Origin: an uncultured Anaerovibrio sp.
GTDB taxonomy: Bacteria > Bacillota > Negativicutes > Selenomonadales > Selenomonadaceae
DNA length: 13,573 bases
Assembly (NCBI GenBank): GCA_902785445.1
Contig: CACZYN010000022.1
Span: 1 to 13,573 of the forward strand
Direction: 5' to 3'
A program made the position numbers and the translations under genes. Below are positions 1-6,807 of the stretch, in pieces. Numbering within the stretch: position 1 is the stretch's first letter; each line of letters starts with the position of its first letter. The notes under the pieces are model-generated. The model was not told where the DNA came from, searched no databases, and was given only the letters and a program-made list of their open reading frames with translations.

Positions 1-50
1 GCCTCCTATGATTTTATTTTACCATAGAAGACCTTAAAGGTTATTGTTAA
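1..50 (-). promoter_or_regulatory. SD and possible promoter of a downstream gene beyond the left edge
   Basis: Read on the minus strand, the last bases of the window are CATAGGAGGC, so positions 1-7 hold a near-perfect AGGAGG Shine-Dalgarno site. A start codon probably lies just outside the window. Upstream there is a plausible -35 (TTAACA, complement of 45-50) and a -10 (TATGGT, complement of 21-26) separated by 18 bases. A perfect 11-base palindrome, ACCTTAAAGGT (31-41), sits in the spacer and could be an operator. The SD is clear. The promoter is only moderately convincing because the -10 matches consensus at 4 of 6 positions. Confidence 0.4.
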
Positions 51-64
51 TATTATTTACAGAA

Positions 65-141
65 AAACTTTCACACTCTCCCGAAAAGGGTTCCCTCTGG
101 CTAAATTAAAAGAGATGTGAAAAAAAATTTCACACCTCTTT
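65..141 (-). terminator. Terminator region downstream of guaB
   Basis: Beginning 12 bases past the guaB stop codon, arms 128-141 and 109-122 form a 14-bp A/T-rich hairpin. Its only non-Watson-Crick pair is a G-U on the minus-strand RNA; the same position would be an A-C mismatch on the plus strand, which favours action on minus-strand transcripts. A third segment (69-80) repeats one arm and can pair with 109-119 with one bulge. That second hairpin is followed directly by TTTTT on the minus strand. The two pairings exclude each other, so this is either a redundant terminator or an attenuator-like element. Confidence 0.6.
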
Positions 142-152
142 GCACACCTATA

Positions 153-1664
153 TTATAAGTTGGTTCCGGTGAACTTATCCCGCAAGATTACATCATGGGA
201 ACCACCCTCCACAATACTTGTGGAAGATACCAAAGTCAATCTGGCCTTCTCCTGAAGCTCTGGAATGGTCAATGCACCACAGTTGCACATGGTGGAGCGG
301 ATCTTACTCAAAGTAACCCCAACATTGTCCTTCAAAGGACCAGCATATGGTACGTAGGAGTCCACGCCCTCCTCAAAGGACAGCTTCTTGGCACCGCCCA
401 AATCATAACGCATCCAGTTGCGGGCCCGGTTGGAGCCTTCGCCCCAATACTCCTTATAGTAATTGCCATTAATCTTAATCTTGTCAGTTGGGCTCTCATC
501 AAAGCGGGAGAAATATCTGCCCAGCATCATGAAGTCAGCGCCCATAGCCAAAGCCAAGGTCATGTGGTAATCATGAACGATACCACCATCGGAACATACA
601 GGGATATAAATACCAGTCTTCTGATAATACTCATCCCGAGCCTTGCATACATCAATCAAGGCAGTTGCCTGGCCACGGCCGATACCCTTGGTTTCACGGG
701 TGATACAGATGGAACCGCCGCCGATACCTACCTTAATAAAGTCCGCACCAGCTTCTGCCAAGAACATAAAGCCGTCCCGGTCCACGACATTACCGGCACC
801 GACCTTAACATCCTCACCAAAGTTCTCATGAATATACTTCAAAGTAATGCGCTGCCACTCGGAGAAGCCCTCGGAAGAGTCAATGCACAATACATCAGCT
901 CCCGCCTTCAGCAGGGCCGGTACACGCTCAGCATAATCCCGGGTGTTAATACCAGCACCCACGATGTAGCGCTTCTTGCTGTCGATCAGCTCATACTCGT
1001 TGTTTTTGTTATCGGTGTAATCCTTACGGAATACCATGTATAAGAGCCGCTGATTGTCATCTACCAATGGCAGCATGTTCAGCTTGTGCTCCCAAATCAG
1101 GTCGTTGGCCTCGGACAAGGTGGTGTTGGCCCCAGCATAAATAAGCTTGTCAAATGGAGTCATGAATTCCTTAGCCTGAGTATCCAAAGACATGCGAGTG
1201 ATACGATAATCACGGCTGGTAACAATACCCAAAAGCTTGCCAGTAGGCTCCCCGTCCTCAGTAACTGCCATAGTGGAGTGGCCAGTCTTTTCCTTTAAAG
1301 CCAAAATCTCACCCAGGGTGGTGGTAGGCTTAATATTGGAATCGCTGCTAACAAAACCGGACTTGTAATTCTTTACCCGGGCCACCATAGCCGCTTCTTC
1401 TTCTATTGTCTGTGAACCATAAATAAATGACACGCCGCCTTCCCGTGCCAGAGCTATCGCCATAGTATCATTGGAGACAGACTGCATAATGGCCGAGGTC
1501 ATTGGAATATTCATGGAAATCTTTGGTTCTTCACCCTTCTTGAACTTTACCAGTGGGGTCCGCAAGGACACATTCGCCGGAATGCACTTGTCCGATGAGT
1601 AACCAGGAACCAATAAATACTCGCCAAAAGTGTGTGAAGGTTCATCAAAATAGAATGCCAACAT
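153..1664 (-). CDS. guaB: IMP dehydrogenase (guaB), 503 aa
   Basis: Catalyses the NAD-dependent oxidation of IMP to XMP, the committed step of guanine nucleotide synthesis in the cytoplasm. The TIM-barrel catalytic domain is split by a two-CBS-domain (Bateman) insert at about residues 100-225. The active-site loop reads GIGGGSICITRE with catalytic Cys320. The mobile flap carries the Arg-Tyr pair (NWMRYDLGG, Arg419 and Tyr420), and the barrel has the phosphate-binding run around CSDGGIVHDYH. The ATG at 1664 was chosen because AGAAGGGA lies just upstream; the open frame runs further to a TTG at 1724, but without an SD. From memory, length, motif wording and residue numbers closely match the Tritrichomonas foetus enzyme (503 aa, Cys319, Arg418/Tyr419) rather than the B. 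subtilis type. It has its own promoter and terminator and looks monocistronic. Confidence 0.96.
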   Translation of the reverse strand: MLAFYFDEPSHTFGEYLLVPGYSSDKCIPANVSLRTPLVKFKKGEEPKISMNIPMTSAIMQSVSNDTMAIALAREGGVSFIYGSQTIEEEAAMVARVKNYKSGFVSSDSNIKPTTTLGEILALKEKTGHSTMAVTEDGEPTGKLLGIVTSRDYRITRMSLDTQAKEFMTPFDKLIYAGANTTLSEANDLIWEHKLNMLPLVDDNQRLLYMVFRKDYTDNKNNEYELIDSKKRYIVGAGINTRDYAERVPALLKAGADVLCIDSSEGFSEWQRITLKYIHENFGEDVKVGAGNVVDRDGFMFLAEAGADFIKVGIGGGSICITRETKGIGRGQATALIDVCKARDEYYQKTGIYIPVCSDGGIVHDYHMTLALAMGADFMMLGRYFSRFDESPTDKIKINGNYYKEYWGEGSNRARNWMRYDLGGAKKLSFEEGVDSYVPYAGPLKDNVGVTLSKIRSTMCNCGALTIPELQEKARLTLVSSTSIVEGGSHDVILRDKFTGTNL

Positions 1665-1738
1665 AATCCCTTCTTTTCTGTTAAATTTTGTTTCTTCCAG
1701 CCTGCAAAATCCGTCGCCGACCAAAAGAGATTGTTACT

Positions 1739-1767
1739 ATATTAGTACAATAACCCCATATTGTCAA
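1739..1767 (-). promoter_or_regulatory. Sigma-A-type promoter of guaB
   Basis: On the minus strand a perfect -35 TTGACA (complement of 1762-1767) is followed after exactly 17 bases by TAATAT (complement of 1739-1744), a 4/6 match to the -10 consensus. The predicted leader is about 65-70 nt. It is too short for a purine riboswitch aptamer plus expression platform, and I see no such element. The -35 box begins in the T-tract of the preceding flagellin terminator. Confidence 0.75.
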
Positions 1768-1773
1768 ACAAAA

Positions 1774-1814
1774 AGAGACCACCGACAAGGGAAATATTTC
1801 CGCCAGTGGTCTCT
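1774..1814 (-). terminator. Intrinsic terminator of the 962-aa flagellin gene
   Basis: A perfect 9-bp inverted repeat AGAGACCAC/GTGGTCTCT (1774-1782 and 1806-1814) encloses a 23-base loop that contains the palindrome GGAAATATTTCC. On the minus strand the stem is followed by TTTTTGTTTG. It starts 13 bases after the flagellin stop codon. A T-run on the other side as well (GTATTTTTT on the plus strand) means it could work in both directions. Confidence 0.9.
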
Positions 1815-1826
1815 GTATTTTTTGCT

Positions 1827-4715
1827 TTATTGCAACAAACTCAAAACATTGCTGCTATTTTGGTTGGATTGGCTCAGCATAGCCTGACCGGTTTGAGATA
1901 GAATCTGGGCCGTAGCTAACTCCAAAGAACTCTTAGCCATATCTGCATCCCGGATAACCGACTCCGCCGCCATGGTACTTTCCTGATCCGTAATAATATT
2001 AGCTTCTGCGTGTTCCATATGAACAATCTGGGCACCAATCAGGGTATTGGCATCAATCAGGTACTGAAGGCCTTTGTCCAAGGTCCCCTCCACCTTCGGT
2101 GGCCCATCGGTCCCCAAAAGTTTTTCACGCTTCTCACTGGTAAGAACGCTGTAATCATCCAAAGAATAGCTGCCAACCTTGTAACCAAAGATATGGTCCA
2201 TGGTAGTCTGCGGAATCCGAACATGGATATTGGCACTTGACCGGTCGGTATGGTGGATAACCAAATCATTTACATAGACATAGCGCTTATCCTGTACCAC
2301 ATTATCCAGAACCCCATCGGCAATTTTGGCCCCTTTCTCCTGGGATTTATATCGGCTATCATTCAAAAGGGTATAGCGCCGATGGTCATAAATAGTAATG
2401 CTTCCCGCATCATAGTTGGCAGCCAGCAAAAACATATGATTATAATCATTTTTTAACCAGTCAGCCAAGCCTTTAGGATTTTTATTGCCATCCCCCTCGT
2501 AAATGGTCTTCACCAGCGATTTCACATCAGTTACATCAGACACATCCACCACAAAGGTCTTTATATCTAAAGCCGCAGTACCACTGGTTGGGCGATCATC
2601 ATCATCGGGACTTATGCCATTAACAAACTGCACATTTACCCATTGTGATTCGTCGGTGGCACAATAAAATCTCAGTCCCTTGCCATTAAGTGCTGAGGCA
2701 ATATCACCATCAGCTATTCCCCTAGCGGCAAATGCACTGGCAAAATCAACGGTATAATGTCTAAGGCCACCCTCTTTAAATGTAACATACTGATTGTTGC
2801 CAGCGGTACCGGGAACATTGGCATTGATTTGAACCCCCACAATATCATTGGCCCCATTTTTGATTGCCGTCGAATAAGTAGAGCCCAGCCGCCCGGTTAT
2901 CAAATTAGAAAAAGCTTCAGCAATGGTCTGGCCATTTGCCACATTAGTCCGCAGGGTATTTAAATCAATCTGCGAAGAACCATTTATCTGATTAAGACTT
3001 TCCACCGCCGGAGCCTTCCCCGAATCAACGAACTCATAGTTTGTTGAATTATAACTGCGGGAGAACGCTTTTCCCACCATAGCGTCAATAAATTCCTCAG
3101 CCTTACCGGCATCAGAAACATTGTAGTCAGATAAGTCCCAATCCCAATGGGCAATTTCCCCATCAGTGGCATCTTGGTTGTTGGTAAACCCTGTAAGGGC
3201 AGTTGCTGCTGTGTAGTAATCAGGTTTAGTGGTGGCTGTGGATGCTGTAATACCATCCGATGTCACGCCATAATTATTCCCCACTGTACCAGCCCGCGTG
3301 GAAGTCAAGGTCATAGTACCACCGGAAAAGCTAGCCCGTACATAACCAAGAGAAACAGTTGCATTACCGGAATAATTCTTGCCTACCACAGTATATCCCT
3401 TCGAGCCATCATAGCTTGGCGGATCATTACCATCCTTAAATCCCAAGTAGTAGGTACCACCAGCAGTTACCGTAATACCCGAACCATTCGGCACACCGCT
3501 GATATTTTTACTGATAGTCGCATAAGTGGCCGGTTGATCTGGAACATCTTCATATAAATCCGTGCTAGGATTATATACCTTTTTGGTTGTTGCATTCTTG
3601 CCTGGGGTACCGTCACCTAGCTTAAAGGTTCCCAAGCCGCTGGCCGGTGCAGCCGTACGATTTACCCCCGAGCTATAATCCCCCGCCGTCATAGATGCAC
3701 CATATACATCATAATAAGCTGTGTTTTTAGTATCCGTTCCGGTATTTTTAGTCGTTAGTATAACCTGTTCTCCCGAGACAGTGGCCGTATAATAACTCCC
3801 TATCGTGGAATTTATGCTACTGGCAATGGCCGTAGCAATATCAGCATTAGACTTACCAGCAATACCTATTTCATAGCCACTCTTGTAATTATTGCCTGTA
3901 TTGTCTGTCAGAACATAAGTCTGGCTTCTGGTCGACTTGGTGGTTGTATTATATAAATATCTCACACTAAAGGCTTTATTATTCAGATCAGAAAGGCTTT
4001 TCCCCGTCAGGTCAATCACCATAGTATTAGGTGAATTGGCCGTCCCGCCATGCAATTTTGATGTACTTGCATCCGTAGTGGCGTCCACATCATACCCCGG
4101 TATAGTAGTGGCACTAACTGTTTTTAAATTATACCCATCATACGGAACCGTATCCGTGGCTTTGCCAAATGTGTCAAAAGGTCCCTGTTGATTATCCAAC
4201 GAGTCAAAATTATTCGGAATCAAGTTCAAGCTATCACTGTCCTCAACCAACTCTGCATGGTCAAGCACCACCCAGCTTTTCACCGTTTCCTGCACAGTAT
4301 TCCCCAGCAACAGCAGCTTGCTGTTAAATGTTGTCTCCGCTGCAATATCATTTATCTCCTCATAATACTGGGATATTTCCTTTTGGATAATAGCCCGATC
4401 AATATCCGTATTATGATCATTGTGCGCATTAATAACCCGCTCCTTAATAGTACGAAGAAGGTTAATCTGACTCTGTATTGCCCCCTCGGCTGTCCGAAGC
4501 ATAGAGGCACCATTTTTTACATTGGCTTCATCCTGCCCCAAGGCACGGATACGAACCCGCATTTTTTCAGATATAGCAAGGCCTGAAGCATCATCTCCGG
4601 CATTGCGTATCTTTTCGCCCAAAGCCAGCTGAGCCGAGGCCTTGTCTTTCTTCTTGGTATTTTTATGAAGCTCCCCCAAAATCATATTGGAGGAAATATT
4701 ATTAACGATTCCCAT
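1827..4715 (-). CDS. fliC: Giant flagellin, 962 aa, with long surface-exposed insert
   Basis: Structural subunit of the flagellar filament, exported by the flagellar type III system. The N-terminal D0/D1 region (residues 1-140) has the signature GLAISEKMRVRIRAL and MLRTAEGAI. The C-terminal D0/D1 (about 880-962) has AESVIRDADMAKSSLELA and ends in NVLSLLQ. The roughly 740 residues between are far longer than in a typical 270-500-aa flagellin. Residues 145-345 and 520-880 are related to the 758-aa flagellin of this window; residues about 345-520 are an extra insert. Several stretches of the form 'ATVSG-QVILTT' resemble flagellin hook-IN modules. One cysteine (Cys685) is present. ATG 4715 follows the SD GGAGGGG at about 10 bases. 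The protease flagellin ends 68 bases upstream with no terminator between, so cotranscription is likely. A strong terminator follows. Confidence 0.93.
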   Translation of the reverse strand: MGIVNNISSNMILGELHKNTKKKDKASAQLALGEKIRNAGDDASGLAISEKMRVRIRALGQDEANVKNGASMLRTAEGAIQSQINLLRTIKERVINAHNDHNTDIDRAIIQKEISQYYEEINDIAAETTFNSKLLLLGNTVQETVKSWVVLDHAELVEDSDSLNLIPNNFDSLDNQQGPFDTFGKATDTVPYDGYNLKTVSATTIPGYDVDATTDASTSKLHGGTANSPNTMVIDLTGKSLSDLNNKAFSVRYLYNTTTKSTRSQTYVLTDNTGNNYKSGYEIGIAGKSNADIATAIASSINSTIGSYYTATVSGEQVILTTKNTGTDTKNTAYYDVYGASMTAGDYSSGVNRTAAPASGLGTFKLGDGTPGKNATTKKVYNPSTDLYEDVPDQPATYATISKNISGVPNGSGITVTAGGTYYLGFKDGNDPPSYDGSKGYTVVGKNYSGNATVSLGYVRASFSGGTMTLTSTRAGTVGNNYGVTSDGITASTATTKPDYYTAATALTGFTNNQDATDGEIAHWDWDLSDYNVSDAGKAEEFIDAMVGKAFSRSYNSTNYEFVDSGKAPAVESLNQINGSSQIDLNTLRTNVANGQTIAEAFSNLITGRLGSTYSTAIKNGANDIVGVQINANVPGTAGNNQYVTFKEGGLRHYTVDFASAFAARGIADGDIASALNGKGLRFYCATDESQWVNVQFVNGISPDDDDRPTSGTAALDIKTFVVDVSDVTDVKSLVKTIYEGDGNKNPKGLADWLKNDYNHMFLLAANYDAGSITIYDHRRYTLLNDSRYKSQEKGAKIADGVLDNVVQDKRYVYVNDLVIHHTDRSSANIHVRIPQTTMDHIFGYKVGSYSLDDYSVLTSEKREKLLGTDGPPKVEGTLDKGLQYLIDANTLIGAQIVHMEHAEANIITDQESTMAAESVIRDADMAKSSLELATAQILSQTGQAMLSQSNQNSSNVLSLLQ
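3156..3683 (-). other. Extra ~175-residue insert in the 962-aa flagellin
   Basis: These bases encode about residues 345-520 of the 962-aa flagellin, which have no counterpart in the 758-aa paralogue; there the flanking segments meet at the short sequence around SAYIHNQYSGADGA. The insert is rich in Gly, Thr, Ser, Asn and Tyr and contains no Cys. It carries a motif pattern (GYVRASFSGGTMTLTSTRAG) resembling the flanking hook-IN-like segment ATVSGEQVILTTKNTG, which suggests growth by internal module duplication. Boundaries are by eye and uncertain by about 10 residues. Confidence 0.55.
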
Positions 4716-4716
4716 T

Positions 4717-4731
4717 TGGAGACCCCCTCCA
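4717..4731 (-). promoter_or_regulatory. Small hairpin holding the SD of the 962-aa flagellin
   Basis: The minus-strand sequence TGGAGGGGGTCTCCA forms a 5-bp stem (TGGAG/CTCCA) with a GGGGT loop directly before the start codon. The SD GGAGG lies in the 5' arm and loop, so folding would partly hide the ribosome binding site. The stem is short and may be incidental. Confidence 0.35.
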
Positions 4732-4783
4732 TAAAGAAAACACTAACCCTATGGCACCTTACCTAACACTATTCTATAAATAA

Positions 4784-6571
4784 TTACTGCAACAAGCTAA
4801 GTACCGCTGACGAATTCTGATTTGCCTGGCTGAGCATGGACTGAGCCGCCTGCAACAATACATTGTTCTTGGTGTAGCCCGTCATTTCCTTTGCCATATC
4901 AGCATCTCGTATTACGCTCTCAGCAGAGGTAACATTCTCGGAAGCAGTAATAATATTATCATTGGTATACTCCAATCGGCTATGGAGTGCACCAATCTTT
5001 GTCAATTGATTAAGAGCTCTTTCAATGGAGCGATCCAGCTGGGAAATGGCATTGGAAGCATCCCCCTGGGTCTGCACGCTGATATTCTTCCCATCCTTAT
5101 CCTGAAGGCCCAACGCCTGAGCATCAGCCTTGGAGAATACTGCATGAATATTCTGGGCCGCCTTGGTACCTATTTGGAAAAACAAGCCACCGCGAATATC
5201 CATATATTCCATTGGCCATTTAACTTCCAGACCGTTTATAAAGGTTGAATCGCTATCCGGATTAGTCCAGAATTTCACGGAGCCGCCCTCCGGTACAACT
5301 GACTCAGCTGTCTTGTTGATCCGGCTAACCCCGGCATCACGGCCGGTAATAGCACCAGTATCTTTGTTGGGCAGGATAATATCACAATAAGTCTTTAAAA
5401 AATCGGTTCCACTGGCCGCTGCCTCCTCATCAGCTTTCATCTGATTCTTCATGGCCTCAAAGGTCGTGAACTTTCCCTTGGTGGCAGCGCCTACTGCCGC
5501 ATCAATACGTGCAGTAGTCATTGCTCCAGTTCCACTGGCCAAGGACTGCATAAACTGTGTCAAAGCCTTTTCCGCCGTAAAGCCGCTTTGGGCCGCCATA
5601 TAACGGAACATTACATACCCGGCTGCATAAGTATCATTCCCTTCAGCCGAAGTACTGGTAGTCAGCTTTTCATAAATCGTCTTGGCGTTCGCCAGATTTT
5701 GAATCCTGGCACCGCGCTCATCATCTATACCATGGACAACCTCCGCCGCGCCTTCCTTGATACAGGCATACAATCCGCCAAAGCCTTCAATCCCAGCTGA
5801 CATAACCGCATGGGTCATCTCATGAGCAATGGTACGGTCCAAATAGGCACTGGTACTTGTACTTTTACCGTTTACATCTCCCTCCACCAAATTGTTGTAG
5901 TAATGCATATTTACTGTCATTTCCAGCTTGTTGGTGGTATTACCGGAAAAATAGGATGTAACCCAAGCCAATGCATCGGCCTGAGCACCACTGGAAATAT
6001 CTTCAAACTTCACCGTCATTTCCTTTACACTGGGATCGCCTTTTTCAAAGCTGAGTCCTGTGGAACGGGCAATCAAATCCAGGCTGTTCCCAATCCATTC
6101 GGTATTGAGAGCCGCCATAATGGTCTGCTCATTACTATAAGTATGATCCGCCGCCCCATCAAACAAATACCGGCCATTAAAAGTAACCAGAGCATTATCA
6201 TTAAGCTGGTCAATCTGCTGATCCAACTGCTTTTGAATAATTGCCCGGTCAGCATCAGTATTTGTATCATTGGCCGCATCAATAGCCTTTTCCTTCATGG
6301 TCCGCATAATGGCAACCGAATTAGACAACACACCATCAGCAACCCTCAACATGCTTTGGGCATTCTGGGCGTTCTGGCTGTCCTGATTGAGGCTCCGTAT
6401 CTGCGCCCGCATCTTTTCAGAAATGCTGTATTCTGAGGCACCATCCCCTGCACTGTTTATCTTCATACCAGAAGAAACCTTTTCCAGACTTTTCTTCATT
6501 GCTTTACTATTTTTAGTTGTCTCACCTAATATAGTCATTGCCGCTATATTATTGTTTATTACCATTGCCAT
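4784..6571 (-). CDS. Flagellinolysin: flagellin with inserted zinc metalloprotease domain, 595 aa
   Basis: A filament subunit carrying a gluzincin-type protease in the exposed D2/D3 position. N-terminal D0/D1 spans residues 1-140 (SISEKMRAQIRSLNQ, MLRVADGVL). The C-terminal flagellin region (about 430-595) contains GGLFFQIGTKAAQ, AESVIRDADMAK and ends AVLSLLQ. Between them the zinc site is IAHEMTHAVM, with ligands His250 and His254 and catalytic Glu251. It is followed 20 residues after His254 by IKEGAAE, where Glu274 is the probable third ligand (Glu277 is the alternative). This matches the flagellinolysin family, described as proteolytic flagellins that assemble into active filaments. Two cysteines (270 and 396) are unusual for a flagellin. 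The start is ATG 6571 behind AGGTGA; a GTG three codons upstream overlaps that SD and is rejected. It lies between two giant flagellin genes and has its own promoter. Confidence 0.92.
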   Translation of the reverse strand: MAMVINNNIAAMTILGETTKNSKAMKKSLEKVSSGMKINSAGDGASEYSISEKMRAQIRSLNQDSQNAQNAQSMLRVADGVLSNSVAIMRTMKEKAIDAANDTNTDADRAIIQKQLDQQIDQLNDNALVTFNGRYLFDGAADHTYSNEQTIMAALNTEWIGNSLDLIARSTGLSFEKGDPSVKEMTVKFEDISSGAQADALAWVTSYFSGNTTNKLEMTVNMHYYNNLVEGDVNGKSTSTSAYLDRTIAHEMTHAVMSAGIEGFGGLYACIKEGAAEVVHGIDDERGARIQNLANAKTIYEKLTTSTSAEGNDTYAAGYVMFRYMAAQSGFTAEKALTQFMQSLASGTGAMTTARIDAAVGAATKGKFTTFEAMKNQMKADEEAAASGTDFLKTYCDIILPNKDTGAITGRDAGVSRINKTAESVVPEGGSVKFWTNPDSDSTFINGLEVKWPMEYMDIRGGLFFQIGTKAAQNIHAVFSKADAQALGLQDKDGKNISVQTQGDASNAISQLDRSIERALNQLTKIGALHSRLEYTNDNIITASENVTSAESVIRDADMAKEMTGYTKNNVLLQAAQSMLSQANQNSSAVLSLLQ

Positions 6572-6618
6572 AATAATCACCTACATCTATAACGCAGCAT
6601 TAATATACTCCTCACCTT

Positions 6619-6651
6619 ATTTATCGAAAACATTAAGCAACCCATAAAGTG
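6619..6651 (-). promoter_or_regulatory. Sigma-28-like promoter of the flagellinolysin gene
   Basis: The minus strand reads CACTTTA, 15 bases, TTTTCGATAAAT. The CGATAA box matches the -10 core of motility sigma factor promoters (GCCGATAA). The -35 is not the standard TAAA. The same CACTTTA and CGAT boxes recur at identical spacing before the 758-aa flagellin gene (9203-9235). The predicted leader is about 40 nt. The upstream part of this intergenic region (6652-6735) shows no other clear feature. Confidence 0.55.
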
Positions 6652-6735
6652 TTTTCCAAATATTCTGACAAATTAAGGTGATGATGGGAACATATGGTAT
6701 TTATGTTATGGTAAATATACGAAAACAATTAATAA

Positions 6736-6783
6736 TCCTAAAAATGAAAATAACTGCCATACACATAAATGTACAGCAGTTAT
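6736..6783 (-). terminator. Intrinsic terminator of the 758-aa flagellin gene
   Basis: Inverted repeat ATAACTGC/GCAGTTAT (6750-6757 and 6776-6783), extended after a 2x2 internal loop by TACA/TGTA with a 6-base loop. On the minus strand the stem is followed by TTTCATTTTTAG. It begins 24 bases downstream of the stop codon, separating this gene from the flagellinolysin gene. Confidence 0.8.
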
Positions 6784-6807
6784 AATGCATTTTACAGCAA
6801 AAATATT

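Noticed and set aside
195..1043. Long open frame on the plus strand opposite guaB
   Set aside because: Antisense shadow of the well-supported IMP dehydrogenase gene; no SD and no recognisable protein features. Other plus-strand frames opposite the flagellin and enzyme genes were dropped for the same reason.
1665..1724. Upstream in-frame TTG start for guaB giving 523 aa
   Set aside because: No SD upstream of it, and the extra 20 residues would be part of the mRNA leader downstream of a good promoter; the ATG at 1664 has an SD and gives the family's usual N-terminus.
1665..1738. Purine riboswitch in the guaB leader
   Set aside because: The leader is only about 70 nt and shows no three-way-junction pattern or terminator of its own.
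4716..4783. Promoter or terminator between the protease flagellin and the 962-aa flagellin
   Set aside because: Searched by eye for CGAT, TTGACA/TATAAT, sigma-54 and hairpin-plus-T signals; only a weak direct repeat (TAACACTA/AACACTAACC) was seen, so no feature is called.
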